Shown: positions 44,194 to 52,940 of the stretch, piece by piece
How positions within the stretch are numbered: position 1 is the stretch's first letter
Layout: the number at the start of each line of letters is the position of its first letter
NCBI RefSeq assembly: GCF_029894335.1
Contig: NZ_JARXZC010000046.1
Location: 1-58,727 of the forward strand
DNA length: 58,727 nucleotides
Origin: Kitasatospora sp. MAP5-34
GTDB taxonomy: Bacteria; Actinomycetota; Actinomycetes; Streptomycetales; Streptomycetaceae
Reading direction: 5' to 3'
Made by a program: the position numbers and the translations under genes
The notes under the pieces: model-generated
Seen by the model: only the letters and a program-made list of their open reading frames with translations
Databases searched by the model: none
What the model was told of the DNA's origin: nothing

Positions 44194-45324
44194 GTGCAGA
44201 CCGATATCGATCCGCGAGACCTGATCGGACACAAGGCGGTCGACCGGAACGGTGACAAGATCGGCACGGTCGACGAGGTGTATCTCGACGACGCGACCGG
44301 TGAGCCCGAATGGGCTGCGGTGCGGACGGGGATCTTCGGCCGGGACGCGTTCGTCCCGCTGACCACCAGCGAGTTCTCGGGCGAGGAACTCAAGGTCCCG
44401 TACGACAAGTCGCTGATCAAGGAGTCGCCCGACTTCGGCGTGGGCCAGCATCTCTCGCCCGCCCAGGAACTGCAGCTCTACCGCTACTACGGGCTCGACA
44501 CCAACAGCGCCGCACCCCCGCCGTCGGCCGGCAACGGGTCCCGGGGCGACCTCGACTTCGGCGCCACCCCGAACGCCGGCACCCAGAACACCACCGTCCA
44601 GAACGCCACGATCCAGACCGGCGGTACCCAGAACACCACCGTCCAGAACGGCAGCGTCCAGAACGGCGCCGCCCCGAACGGAGCTCCGCCGATGGCGTTC
44701 ACCGCCTCCGCCGACCACCAGAAGACCTCCTCCACCCTTGAGAAGCCGATGACCAGCGCACCCACGACCGCCGCCCCCATGGCCAGGCCCACCGAAGCCG
44801 ACACCCGCAACCTCGGCGCCCCGACCGTCGAACGGCCGGGCATGCCCGCGGCGGCGACCAGTTCCCCGAACGGCCCGGTGGAGATCACCTGCCGCGAGGA
44901 GCGCCTGGAGATCACCACCGAGTGGCACACCATCGGCACCGCGACGCTGCGCAAGTACGTCACGACGGAGGCCGTGGAGCGCCGGGTGCCGGTGGTCCGC
45001 GAGCGGGTCCGGGTCGAACGGGTCCCGGTCACCGAGGCGGAGCGCGCCTCGCTGAGCGAGCAGGAGATCGCCGACGCGACGGAGGAGGTGACCCTGCGCG
45101 AGGAGCGGCCGGTGGTGCACAAGTACCTGGCGCCGATCGAGCGGGTCCGCCTGGTGGTCGAGCGGTACACCGAGGAGGCGCTGATCCGCGAGGATCTCCG
45201 CCGCGAGCAGGTCGAGATCCAGGACTCCTCGATGCCCGCCGCGCCGTCGGCACCGGCGACGGCCCAGTCGGCAGGCGGACAGCTGCCGTCCAATGCCCGG
45301 CCCGAGCCGCTGCGCCCGTCCTGA
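44194..45324 (+). CDS. PRC-barrel and DUF2382 domain stress protein
   Basis: The 376-residue protein has an N-terminal PRC-barrel (DPRDLIGHKAVDRNGDKIG, GEPEWAAVRTGIFGRDAFVP, residues 5-85), a disordered linker with Gln/Asn/Thr repeats (TQNTTVQNATIQTGG, TQNTTVQNGSVQNG), and a C-terminal DUF2382 domain (EERLEITTEWHTIGTATLRK, RVRVERVPVTEAERASL, EERPVVHKYLAPIERV). Such proteins are general stress proteins related to YsnF. Function unknown; the PRC-barrel probably binds RNA or proteins. GTG 44194 with GGAGG eight bases upstream fixes the start; upstream in-frame codons lack this site. Confidence 0.9.
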   Translation: MQTDIDPRDLIGHKAVDRNGDKIGTVDEVYLDDATGEPEWAAVRTGIFGRDAFVPLTTSEFSGEELKVPYDKSLIKESPDFGVGQHLSPAQELQLYRYYGLDTNSAAPPPSAGNGSRGDLDFGATPNAGTQNTTVQNATIQTGGTQNTTVQNGSVQNGAAPNGAPPMAFTASADHQKTSSTLEKPMTSAPTTAAPMARPTEADTRNLGAPTVERPGMPAAATSSPNGPVEITCREERLEITTEWHTIGTATLRKYVTTEAVERRVPVVRERVRVERVPVTEAERASLSEQEIADATEEVTLREERPVVHKYLAPIERVRLVVERYTEEALIREDLRREQVEIQDSSMPAAPSAPATAQSAGGQLPSNARPEPLRPS

Positions 45325-45402
45325 CGACCGGCTCACGCGTGGCCCTGCCCCCTCGTCAAGGGGTCAGGGCCACGCGTGTTCCAAAGATTCACCGATCGAT
45401 AT

Positions 45403-45439
45403 TTGACATAGTGAAGTATCTGAGGGCATCGTTACTTCA
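45403..45439 (+). promoter_or_regulatory. Promoter/operator candidate for the MFS gene
   Basis: TTGACA at 45403 is a perfect -35. A dyad TGAAGTA (45412-45418) and TACTTCA (45433-45439), spaced 14 bp, covers the downstream part of the promoter, as expected for a repressor such as TetR or MarR. No matching regulator gene is adjacent. Confidence 0.5.
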
Positions 45440-45504
45440 GTTCGTTTACTTTCGTCCGCCTGAAGCGCTTCGCGCCGGGCGGCCCTGAACTGGAGGAAGA
45501 ACCC

Positions 45505-46977
45505 GTGAGTGAGGCACCACAGCCCACCGCCACGGCCTCGAAGCCGAGCAGCGCGCGCGTGCTCCCCGCCCTGGTACTGGCGATGCTGGCGTACAGCGTG
45601 GTGCAGACCGCAGTCGTCCCGATCCTGCCGTCGCTGGCCAAGGAGCTGAACGTCTCCGGCTCCAACATCACCTGGCTGATGACGGCCAACCTGCTCTCGG
45701 CCGCCGTGCTCACCCCGCTGCTGGGCCGCTTCGGCGACCTGCGCGGGCGCAAGCCGATGCTGATGATCTCGCTGGGCGGCCTGATCGCCGGTTCGGCCCT
45801 CGCCGTCAGCACCCACTCCTTCACCCTGCTGGTCATCGCCCGCGTCCTGCAGGGCGCCGGCGGTGGCGTGCTGCCGCTCGCGATCAGCATCGTCCGCGAC
45901 GAGCTGCCCAAGGAGAAGGTCACCGGCGGCGTCGCCGCGATCTCCGCCTCGATGGGCGTCGGCTCGGGCCTCGGCCTGGTGGCCACCGGCCTGCTGCTGG
46001 AGCACTGGAGCTACAAGTCCATCTTCTGGATGGGCCTGATCTTCGGTCTGATCGCCGCCGTCCTGGTCGCCGTGCGCGTCCCGCAGGACCCGGTGGTCGA
46101 CAAGGAGGGCGGCGCCGACCCGCTCGGCGCGATCACGCTGGCCGGCTGGCTGTCCGCACTGCTGGTCGCCGTCAGCCAGGGCAACGAGTGGGGCTGGACC
46201 TCCACCAAGACCCTCGGTCTGTTCGCCGTCGCCGCCGTCGTGGCGCTGGCCTGGATCGTCATCGAGTCCAAGGTCAAGCACCCGCTCGTGGACATGAAGA
46301 TGATGTCCCGCCCGGCCGTGGCCTTCACCAACATCTCCGGCCTGCTCATCGGCTTCGGGATGTACGGCTCCTTCATGGTGATCAGCAACTTCGCGCAGAC
46401 CCCGGCGAAGTTCACCCACTACGGCTTCACCGCCACCGTGCTGCACGCCGGCGTGATGCTGCTGCCGTCCGCCGTCGGCTCGATGCTCGCCGCCCCGGTC
46501 GGCGCGTTGCTGATCGCCCGTCGCGGACCGCGCCTGCCGCTGGTCCTCGGCGGCGCGCTCGGTGCCGTCTCGATGGCGTACCTGGCCCTGCGGCACAGCG
46601 CCGAGGGTGACATCTACACCGCCTCCGCCATCTTCGGCCTCGGTGTCGGCCTCGCCTACGCCGCCATGCCGGCCTACATCAACGGCGCCGTGCCCGCCGA
46701 GCAGAGCGGCATCGCCAACGGCATGAACGCCGTGCTGCGCACCGTCGGTGGCGCCATCGGCACCGCCGTGATGGCCGCGATCCTGACCGGCGACACCATC
46801 AAGGGCCTGCCCATCCCGCTGCCGACCCTGGACGCGTACAAGCACGCGTTCTGGACGACGGCCGCGATGTGCCTGATCGCCGCCGTGGTGCCGTTCGCCA
46901 TCCGCCGCATCAAGCCCGCCGCCACCGCCACGGCGGACCAGACCCCCAGCCCCGAGCTGGCCAAGACCGACGCCTGA
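45505..46977 (+). CDS. MFS exporter, DHA2 family, 14 TM
   Basis: The 490-residue protein has 14 predicted hydrophobic helices with LLSAAVLTPLLGRFGDLRGRK as motif A region, GAGGGVLPLAISIVRDELP, and motif C GVGSGLGLVATGLLLEHW. It belongs to the drug:H+ antiporter-2 group. The start is GTG 45505 after GGAGGAAG. The codon use is exceptionally biased to C-ending codons, suggesting strong expression. It has a dedicated upstream dyad and stands alone. Confidence 0.88.
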   Translation: MSEAPQPTATASKPSSARVLPALVLAMLAYSVVQTAVVPILPSLAKELNVSGSNITWLMTANLLSAAVLTPLLGRFGDLRGRKPMLMISLGGLIAGSALAVSTHSFTLLVIARVLQGAGGGVLPLAISIVRDELPKEKVTGGVAAISASMGVGSGLGLVATGLLLEHWSYKSIFWMGLIFGLIAAVLVAVRVPQDPVVDKEGGADPLGAITLAGWLSALLVAVSQGNEWGWTSTKTLGLFAVAAVVALAWIVIESKVKHPLVDMKMMSRPAVAFTNISGLLIGFGMYGSFMVISNFAQTPAKFTHYGFTATVLHAGVMLLPSAVGSMLAAPVGALLIARRGPRLPLVLGGALGAVSMAYLALRHSAEGDIYTASAIFGLGVGLAYAAMPAYINGAVPAEQSGIANGMNAVLRTVGGAIGTAVMAAILTGDTIKGLPIPLPTLDAYKHAFWTTAAMCLIAAVVPFAIRRIKPAATATADQTPSPELAKTDA

Positions 46978-46990
46978 CGAGGCGTCCGCC

Positions 46991-47107
46991 CTCGCGCCCC
47001 GGGACAGGGCGCGAGGGGACTGGACCTCGACGGTCGATGAGGGCATCGCGACCGCCTGAGGCCCAGCCCGACAACCGGCCCCGCAGCTGAAACCAGCTGC
47101 GGGGCCG
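46991..47107. terminator. Two hairpins between MFS gene and dinB
   Basis: CTCGCGCCC/GGGCGCGAG (46991-47015, 9-bp stem) and the longer CGGCCCCGCAGCTG with CAGCTGCGGGGCCG (47076-47107, 14-bp stem, loop AAAC) separate the convergent genes. The second should work in both directions. Confidence 0.85.
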
Positions 47108-47214
47108 TTGCCGTTCTTGCGGGACGGGGTACGCCGAGGGGCCCGGGGAAGTGCGCGAAACCGGAAGACCGCAGACCGTTGCCTTCCGATCTCGCGCAGT
47201 CCTCGCGCCCCTAC

Positions 47215-48609
47215 CTACTGGCGCAGCCACTCGGTGAGCGGCAGCGGCTCCGAGGGCTGGAGCTCCGGATCGTCCACCGCGAAGGTACGGACCCGGCCCA
47301 CCTCTCCACCGGGCGTCTCGAACCGTACGGTCACCCGGCCGACCCCGCTGCCCTGCACCCAACCGGGGCCGAGCTGAGTGTGCGTCACGTCCTGACCGGG
47401 CCACCAGCGCCGGGCGGCCACCGGTACGACTGGCTCGACCGGCTCCTCGACCGGCCCGGGCCCGGACTCCGACTCCGGTTCATGCTCGGGCTCCGCCGCC
47501 TCCTCCTCGTGCACCAGTTGGGCGAACAGGTCCTCCTGGGAGAAGTCGGCCAGCTGGGAGACGCCCACCCCGAGCAGCCGGACCCCTCCCGTGGTGTTCA
47601 CCGCCAGGGCCAGCCGCCGGGCCGTCTCGGAGATCACCGCCGCGTCGTCCGTCGGTGCGCGGAGCGTCTCCGACCTGGTCAGGGTGGAGAAGTCGAACCG
47701 GCGCACCTTCAGCACCACCGTCCGGCCCGAGCGCCCGGCCGCGTGCAGCCGGGCGACACAGCGGGCCGCCAGTACGTCCACCTCGTGCAGGATGCGGTCC
47801 CGGTCCGCGAGGTCCACCTCGAAGGTGTCCTCCACCGAGACCGACTTGGCGTCCCGGTCCGGCACCACCGGGCGCGAGTCGAAGCCGATCGACATCTGGT
47901 GGACGCCCGCGCCGTGTGCCTTCCCGAGGAGTTGCACCAGCTCGCCCTCCCCCGCCTCCGCCAGGTCGGCGACCGTCATCAGCCCGACCCGGTGCAGCAC
48001 CTGCTCGGTGGCCGGGCCGACCCCGGGCAGCGCACGGACCGGCATCCGGCTCAGCACGGCCCGTTCGGAGCCGATGCCGACCAGCACGAAGCCGTCGGGC
48101 TTGGCCTGCTCGGAGGCGATCTTCGCCATCAGCTTGGACCCGGCCGCGCCGACCGACGCCGTCAGGCCCGTCCGCCGCTGGATGTCGGCCCGCAGGTCCT
48201 CCGCGATCGCCACCACCAGCTCCGGCCCGCCGGCCGGCCCCGCCGCCGCCAGCGCGGGCCCGTACGGCCCCGCCTCCAGGTCGACGAACGCCTCGTCCAG
48301 GCTGAGCGGCTCGACCAGCGGCGAAAGCTCCCGCAGCAGCCCCATCACCGTCTCGCTGACCTGCCGGTACGCGCCGAACCGGCCAGACAGGAAGGCCGCG
48401 TTCGGGCAGAGCCGCCGGGCCTGGGCCATCGGCATCGCGGAGTGCACACCGAACTTCCGTGCCTCGTACGAGGCCGTCGACACCACCCCGCGCCCGCCGA
48501 GGCCGCCGACCACCACGGGCTTGCCGCGCAGGCTCGGTTTGGCCGCCTGCTCCACCGCAGCGAAGAAGGCGTCCATGTCGAGGTGAATAATGCTCGGAAC
48601 CGATCGCAC
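47215..48609 (-). CDS. dinB: DNA polymerase IV (Y family)
   Basis: The 464-residue enzyme is a translesion polymerase. Motifs: IIHLDMDAFFAAVEQ with the first catalytic Asp, GVVSTASYEARKFGVHSAMP, PLSLDEAFVDLEAG with the second catalytic D-E pair, and TASVGAAGSKLMAKIASEQAKP. Little-finger domain follows. A C-terminal extension of about 100 residues has an acidic Pro/Glu linker (EEEAAEPEHEPESESGP) and a basic UvrD-like tail domain (DVTHTQLGPGWVQGSGVGRV), but no standard clamp-binding QxxLF is obvious except DLFAQL. No LexA box was recognised upstream. Confidence 0.95.
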   Translation of the reverse strand: MRSVPSIIHLDMDAFFAAVEQAAKPSLRGKPVVVGGLGGRGVVSTASYEARKFGVHSAMPMAQARRLCPNAAFLSGRFGAYRQVSETVMGLLRELSPLVEPLSLDEAFVDLEAGPYGPALAAAGPAGGPELVVAIAEDLRADIQRRTGLTASVGAAGSKLMAKIASEQAKPDGFVLVGIGSERAVLSRMPVRALPGVGPATEQVLHRVGLMTVADLAEAGEGELVQLLGKAHGAGVHQMSIGFDSRPVVPDRDAKSVSVEDTFEVDLADRDRILHEVDVLAARCVARLHAAGRSGRTVVLKVRRFDFSTLTRSETLRAPTDDAAVISETARRLALAVNTTGGVRLLGVGVSQLADFSQEDLFAQLVHEEEAAEPEHEPESESGPGPVEEPVEPVVPVAARRWWPGQDVTHTQLGPGWVQGSGVGRVTVRFETPGGEVGRVRTFAVDDPELQPSEPLPLTEWLRQ

Positions 48610-48655
48610 CTGCCGATCATGCCGCAGGGGTACGACAATTCCCGGTCAGCGCCGA

Positions 48656-49339
48656 TCAGTGCCGCGCCGCGTCGGCCAGCGCCTCGGCGATACCGGGCTC
48701 CTTGGCGCCCAGGAGCGCCGGATCCGGCCGCAGCGAGGCGCTCAGCGCGGCCTTCCCCGCCCCCGGGATCTCCCGCAGACCGCCGTAGTACCAGGTGGCG
48801 TCGTGCGGCTCGTCCACACCGACCGCGTACGAGTCGATGCCCGCCGCCTCGCAGAGCGCGAGCGCGCGCCGGACGTGGAAGCCCTGGCTCACCAGCACGG
48901 CCCGGTCCACGCCGAAGATCCGCCGGGCCCGGGTGCAGGAGTCCCAAGTGTCGAAGCCCGCGTAGTCGCGCACCACCCGCACGGCGGGCACACCGTGCGC
49001 GACCAGGTAGCCGCCCATGGCGTCGGGCTCGTCGTAGGCGACCCGACCGTTGTCGCCGGTCACCAGGATCGCCTGGACCTTGTGCTCCTGAAAGAGCGTC
49101 AGCGCCGCGTCCAGCCGGTGCTCGAGGTACGGCGAGGGCTTGCCGTCGACCAGCCCGGCGCCGAACACCACCGCGACCGGCGCGGACGGCGCACTCCCGA
49201 CCGTACCGACCCGGTCCCCCGCGCTCAGCCAGAGCCAGGCGGGCGGTGCCAGCGCCAGCACGGTCAGCAGGGTCGCCGCCTGGAACGCCCTACGCTGCGC
49301 GCGTCTGCCGCGCAGCCGGATCCGAGGTATTCGTACCAC
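48656..49339 (-). CDS. SanA/YdcF-family membrane-anchored protein (DUF218)
   Basis: The 227-residue protein has one N-terminal membrane segment (FQAATLLTVLALAPPAWLWL) and a DUF218 domain: VAVVFGAGLVDGKPSPYLEHRLDAAL (as VFGAG and SPYLEHRL blocks), AILVTGDNGRVAYDEPDAM, DSCTRARRIFGVDRAVLVSQ and HVRRALALCEAAGID. SanA-type proteins affect envelope permeability and vancomycin sensitivity; the enzymatic role is unproven. GTG 49339 follows GGGGG. It lies 46 bp upstream of dinB on the same strand and may be co-transcribed with it. Confidence 0.88.
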   Translation of the reverse strand: MVRIPRIRLRGRRAQRRAFQAATLLTVLALAPPAWLWLSAGDRVGTVGSAPSAPVAVVFGAGLVDGKPSPYLEHRLDAALTLFQEHKVQAILVTGDNGRVAYDEPDAMGGYLVAHGVPAVRVVRDYAGFDTWDSCTRARRIFGVDRAVLVSQGFHVRRALALCEAAGIDSYAVGVDEPHDATWYYGGLREIPGAGKAALSASLRPDPALLGAKEPGIAEALADAARH

Positions 49340-49404
49340 TGTGCCCCCGCCTGACTTGCTCGTTCAACCGTCTTGACCGACTCACCTGCCCCGACGACGG
49401 CGAA

Positions 49405-49430
49405 GGCCCGGACGGTTCCCCGTCCGGGCC
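49405..49430 (-). terminator. Terminator after the MerR gene
   Basis: GGCCCGGACGG and CCGTCCGGGCC form an 11-bp stem with a TTCC loop, 24 bp beyond the MerR stop. Confidence 0.85.
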
Positions 49431-49453
49431 TCCCGTACGCCTCCGCCACCGGT

Positions 49454-50152
49454 TCACCCCGCGCGGTTGCGGCGCTGGGCGAGCTCGTCGGAGGGGTCGT
49501 GCCCGATCAGGGTCTCGCCGGTGTCCATCCGCTCCGCCTGCAGCCGCCCGAGGGCGGTCTCCAGCTCGTGCCAGACGGCCCCGACGGCGATGCCGAAGAC
49601 GCCCTGACCGCCCTTCAGCAGATCGACCAGCTGCTGCGGCGAGGTGCACTCGTAAACGGTGGCACCGTCACTCATCAGGGTGAGCCCGGTCAGGTCGGCG
49701 GCCTCGACGGACTGCAGATGGGTGACGGCCACCCGGATGTTCTGCAGCGACACCCCGGCGTCCAACAGCCGCTTGACGATCTTCAGCAGCAGGATGTCGT
49801 GGAAGCTGTAGAGCCGCTGGCTGCTCGCGGGGTACGCCGAGCGGACGCTCGGCTGCAGCAGCCCGGTGCGCGCCCAGTAGTCCAGCTGGCGGTAGGTGAT
49901 GCCGGCCGCCGCACAGGCCGTCGGACCCCGGTAGCCGACCAGCCCGGAGGTCGGCGGCAGCCGCTCGATGGCCGGCTGCCCGGCCTGCACGGCCGGGAAA
50001 CGCCCGACCCGGGGCCGCTCGCCCTCCGGCTGCTCGGGGACGGCGGAGTCCCGCACCGACTCGCGCACCCGCTCCAGCAGGGTGCGTGCGGAGCGCGGGA
50101 CGTGCACGGAGCACAGGGTTCCAACAGCCGCCTCGTCGCCAATGCCGCTCAT
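49454..50152 (-). CDS. MerR-family regulator (Rv1830/McdR-like)
   Basis: The 232-residue protein carries a MerR helix-turn-helix in its middle: GYRGPTACAAAGITYRQLDYWARTGLLQPS, then RLYSFHDILLLKIVKRLLDAGVSLQNIRVA. The C-terminal part (GATVYECTSPQQLVDLLKGG) matches the mycobacterial Rv1830 type, which regulates cell division and lipid genes. ATG 50152 has GGAGG five bases upstream; an upstream GTG at 50227 would add 25 residues. It is next to the DUF151 gene, as in mycobacteria, and is followed by a terminator. Confidence 0.85.
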   Translation of the reverse strand: MSGIGDEAAVGTLCSVHVPRSARTLLERVRESVRDSAVPEQPEGERPRVGRFPAVQAGQPAIERLPPTSGLVGYRGPTACAAAGITYRQLDYWARTGLLQPSVRSAYPASSQRLYSFHDILLLKIVKRLLDAGVSLQNIRVAVTHLQSVEAADLTGLTLMSDGATVYECTSPQQLVDLLKGGQGVFGIAVGAVWHELETALGRLQAERMDTGETLIGHDPSDELAQRRNRAG

Positions 50153-50416
50153 GCCAACCTCCGTCCGCTCGTCCGGTGCGCCTTCGTGCGCCATCGGGGC
50201 CCAGGTGGAGTAACTCACCGGAGCCACTCCTGACGGTAGGCAGTCGCCCGGGACCCGTCAACGATCGCCACGCCGAGGCTCGGCACCAATATCACTCAGT
50301 CGAGTGGTTTTTCGTGCCCCTAGTGTGGGTATGCGGACGGACTTTGGCAAAACCCGACTTGCGGGCGAAGAGCGCTGGAGCTAACTACTGCTGCGGCTGA
50401 CTATCGCCGGAGCCGA

Positions 50417-50887
50417 CTACTGCTGGCCGCCGAAGTCCTCCGGCGAGACCTGGTCGAGGAACTCGCGGAACTTCTCCACCTCGTCCTCCTGCTCGTCCGG
50501 GATCGCGATGCCCGCCTCGGCGAGCACCTCCTCGCTCCCGTAGATCGGAGTCCCCGTACGCAGCGCGAGGGCTATCGCGTCCGAAGGGCGGGCGCTCACC
50601 TCCACGCCGCCCGAGAAGACCAGCTCGGCGTAGAACACGCCCTCCCTGAGATCACTGATCCGGACCTCGGTGAGCTGCTGTCCCAGCGCCTCCAGCACGT
50701 CTTTGAAGAGGTCGTGCGTCAGTGGGCGCACCGGAGTCATGCCCTGTTGGGCGAAGGCGATCGCGGTCGCCTCACCAGGGCCGATCCAGATCGGCAGGTA
50801 CCGATCGCCCCCTACCTCCCGCAGCAGCACGATCGGCTGGTTGGAAGGCATCTCCACCCGGACACCTACGACGTCGAGCTCATTCAC
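50417..50887 (-). CDS. DUF151 bifunctional nuclease-family protein
   Basis: The 156-residue protein MNELDVVGVRVEMPSNQPIV matches DUF151: VLLREVGGDRYLPIWIGPGE, EATAIAFAQQGMTPVRPLTH, VSARPSDAIALALRTGTPIY, and a C-terminal acidic tail. Plant and archaeal homologues are called bifunctional nucleases; the bacterial role (Rv1829) is not settled. The start is GTG 50887, which gives the family N-terminus; an ATG at 50908 is also in frame. It lies between two MerR genes in an order shared with mycobacteria. Confidence 0.92.
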   Translation of the reverse strand: MNELDVVGVRVEMPSNQPIVLLREVGGDRYLPIWIGPGEATAIAFAQQGMTPVRPLTHDLFKDVLEALGQQLTEVRISDLREGVFYAELVFSGGVEVSARPSDAIALALRTGTPIYGSEEVLAEAGIAIPDEQEDEVEKFREFLDQVSPEDFGGQQ

Positions 50888-51056
50888 AGTCGCAACCCTA
50901 TGACCCATGCCCCGGATATGAAAGCGCAGCCGGTCCGAGGGGCCGTCACTGCGGGCCCGAGGGCCTGGCTCGTACAGCCCGGAAGTGGATCTGCGCCGGG
51001 CTCGGGCTTACATCTGCACTCCCAGCGCCTGGAGGCAAGCCAGGCCCGGCTCGGGC

Positions 51057-51842
51057 TTACATCCGGGCTCTCAGGCCGGCCTGGACCATCGCGGCGTGCA
51101 GGCGGACCGAGAGGGTCGCCAGTTCGCGCGCGGTGGCCTCGGCGTGGGCCCTGGTCTGCGGGTTGCGGTGGCGGCGCAGCGGCGCGACCACCTGGTCGAC
51201 CAGCGACACCTCGCGGTCGGCCGCCGCCTTCATCGCCCGCAGGTGGCGCGGCTCCAGGCCGTACCGCCCGAGTTCGGCGACCAGCCTGGCGACCTGCAGC
51301 GCCTCCCCGTCGTACCCGCCGTCGGGCCCGGCGGCGACCAGCCCGTACGCCTCCCACTCGACGAGCTCGCGCTCCTCGGCCTCGGCGGCCGCGAGCAGCT
51401 CGGCCCGGCCGAGCCGGACGCCGGGCGCCGCGCCGGAGGCGGCGACCAGCTCCCGGTCCGCCTCCTCCAGCGGACCGGGCCTGATCTCGGGGGCGGGCAG
51501 CGCGGGCGGCGCCTCGCCACGCTCGATCGCGTCCAGGTGCTCGCGGATCACCCGCAGCGGCAGGTAGTGGTCCCGCTGGACGCGCAGCACGTACGCCAGC
51601 CGCTCCAGGTCGGCCGGGCTGAACTTGCGGTAGCCCGAGGGCGTCCGCTGCGGCTCGACCAGGCCCTCCGCCTCGAGGAAGCGGATCTTGGAGATGGTGA
51701 CCTCGGGGAAGTCATCCCGAAGGAACGTCAGCACGGCGCCGATACTGAGCAGTTCGTCACCGCGCCGCCGTACCTCTCCCGCCCTGCGGGAGCCGGGTAC
51801 GGACGTGGCCTCTACGGACGAAGAAGGGGTGTGCGCGGTCAC
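51057..51842 (-). CDS. ftsR: MerR-family regulator, FtsR homologue
   Basis: The 261-residue protein has a winged MerR domain at residues 30-100: LLSIGAVLTFLRDDFPEVTI, SKIRFLEAEGLVEPQRTPSG, YRKFSPADLERLAYVLRVQR. The C-terminal half is helical (RLVAELGRYGLEPRHLRAMK). It corresponds to Rv1828/FtsR, an activator of ftsZ in corynebacteria and mycobacteria; that role here is inferred from position and similarity. The GTG start lies 23 bp after the FHA gene, so they share a transcript. Confidence 0.85.
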   Translation of the reverse strand: MTAHTPSSSVEATSVPGSRRAGEVRRRGDELLSIGAVLTFLRDDFPEVTISKIRFLEAEGLVEPQRTPSGYRKFSPADLERLAYVLRVQRDHYLPLRVIREHLDAIERGEAPPALPAPEIRPGPLEEADRELVAASGAAPGVRLGRAELLAAAEAEERELVEWEAYGLVAAGPDGGYDGEALQVARLVAELGRYGLEPRHLRAMKAAADREVSLVDQVVAPLRRHRNPQTRAHAEATARELATLSVRLHAAMVQAGLRARM

Positions 51843-51865
51843 TCGGTCTCCTGCCGACGTTGTGT

Positions 51866-52744
51866 TCAGTACCCCCGCTGGTGGCTGGCGAAGAACACCA
51901 GCCGGTACTTCCCGATCTGCACCTCGTCGCCGTTGTTGAGCGCCACCTCGTCGATCCGCTCCCGGTTCACGTACGTGCCGTTGAGGCTGCCCACGTCGGC
52001 CACCACGAAGCCGCCGGCCGGAATCCGGCGGAACTCCACGTGCCGCCGGGAGACCGTGACGTCGTCCAGGAAGATGTCACCCTCCGGGTGACGCCCGGCG
52101 GTGGTGATGTCGGCGTCGAGCAGGAAGCGGCTGCCGGAGTTCGGGCCGCGCTGCACGATCAGCAGGGCCGAGCCCGGCGGCAGCGCGTCGATCGCCGACA
52201 GCACCTCGGCCGACAGCGCCGGCGTGGCGCCGGTGCCGGTGGCGTTGGGGTCGTACGACTCCAGGCCGGAGATGGAGATGGTCGAGGTGGCCTCCACCGC
52301 ACTCTCGGGCTGGAAGCCGCCACGCAGCGGGGAGCCGCAGTTGGAGCAGAACCGGGCCCCGACGGGGTTCTGGTTCCCGCACCTGGGGCACGGAGTGGTG
52401 CCAGCCATGTTCGAAGCCTCCTGGCGCGGCAGACCCGACGGGTCGTGCCCGGCGTAGGGATCCGGGGCAAACCCTCCACCAGTGGTTGAGGGTCCTGTCG
52501 GGAAACCTATGCGCGGCGCGCCCGAAGCATCGGCCGACGCGCCGTAGCCGGCCGAATTGCCGCCGACCTGCGCACCGGCACCGTCCCGGAACATCGGACG
52601 CTCGGCGTACTGGCCCTCCCCGGGCGCGGGCCGCATCCCGGGGACGCCGGCCTCCTCGTCCGCCCGGCGGTGGCGCGCCGTCGGCATCTCCACGGCGGCG
52701 GCCCGGCGGTTGTTACGGCCGAACAATTTCGAGAACAGACTCAC
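51866..52744 (-). CDS. FHA-domain protein with zinc ribbon (GarA/OdhI-like)
   Basis: The 292-residue protein contains a low-complexity N-terminus, a zinc ribbon (TPCPRCGNQNPVGARFCSNC, residues 116-135) and a C-terminal FHA domain: ITTAGRHPEGDIFLDDVTVS, RRHVEFRRIPAGGFVVADVG, SLNGTYVNRERID. The FHA domain binds phosphothreonine. The linker EATSTISISGLESY corresponds to the phosphorylated T-T site of GarA/OdhI, which inhibits 2-oxoglutarate dehydrogenase when unphosphorylated; the ETT motif is altered (EATST). It begins MSLFSKLFGRNNRR, an amphipathic basic end. Confidence 0.9.
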   Translation of the reverse strand: MSLFSKLFGRNNRRAAAVEMPTARHRRADEEAGVPGMRPAPGEGQYAERPMFRDGAGAQVGGNSAGYGASADASGAPRIGFPTGPSTTGGGFAPDPYAGHDPSGLPRQEASNMAGTTPCPRCGNQNPVGARFCSNCGSPLRGGFQPESAVEATSTISISGLESYDPNATGTGATPALSAEVLSAIDALPPGSALLIVQRGPNSGSRFLLDADITTAGRHPEGDIFLDDVTVSRRHVEFRRIPAGGFVVADVGSLNGTYVNRERIDEVALNNGDEVQIGKYRLVFFASHQRGY

Positions 52745-52940
52745 GGGCGAATCCCCTTGCGTGTGACAGACCCGCCCGCGGGGCAGGGTGAGAATCTCGG
52801 ACAGGCGGTGATCCCGGCATCCGGCCGGGGTCTAGCCAGTGGTGCGTCCCAGAGTGGTACGTCCAAGTGTCGCCGATGTGCCCCAAGTGTCCTGCACCGG
52901 GGGCGTCCGGCAGCTGACGGAGCGTGCGGTGGTCGCCCCG

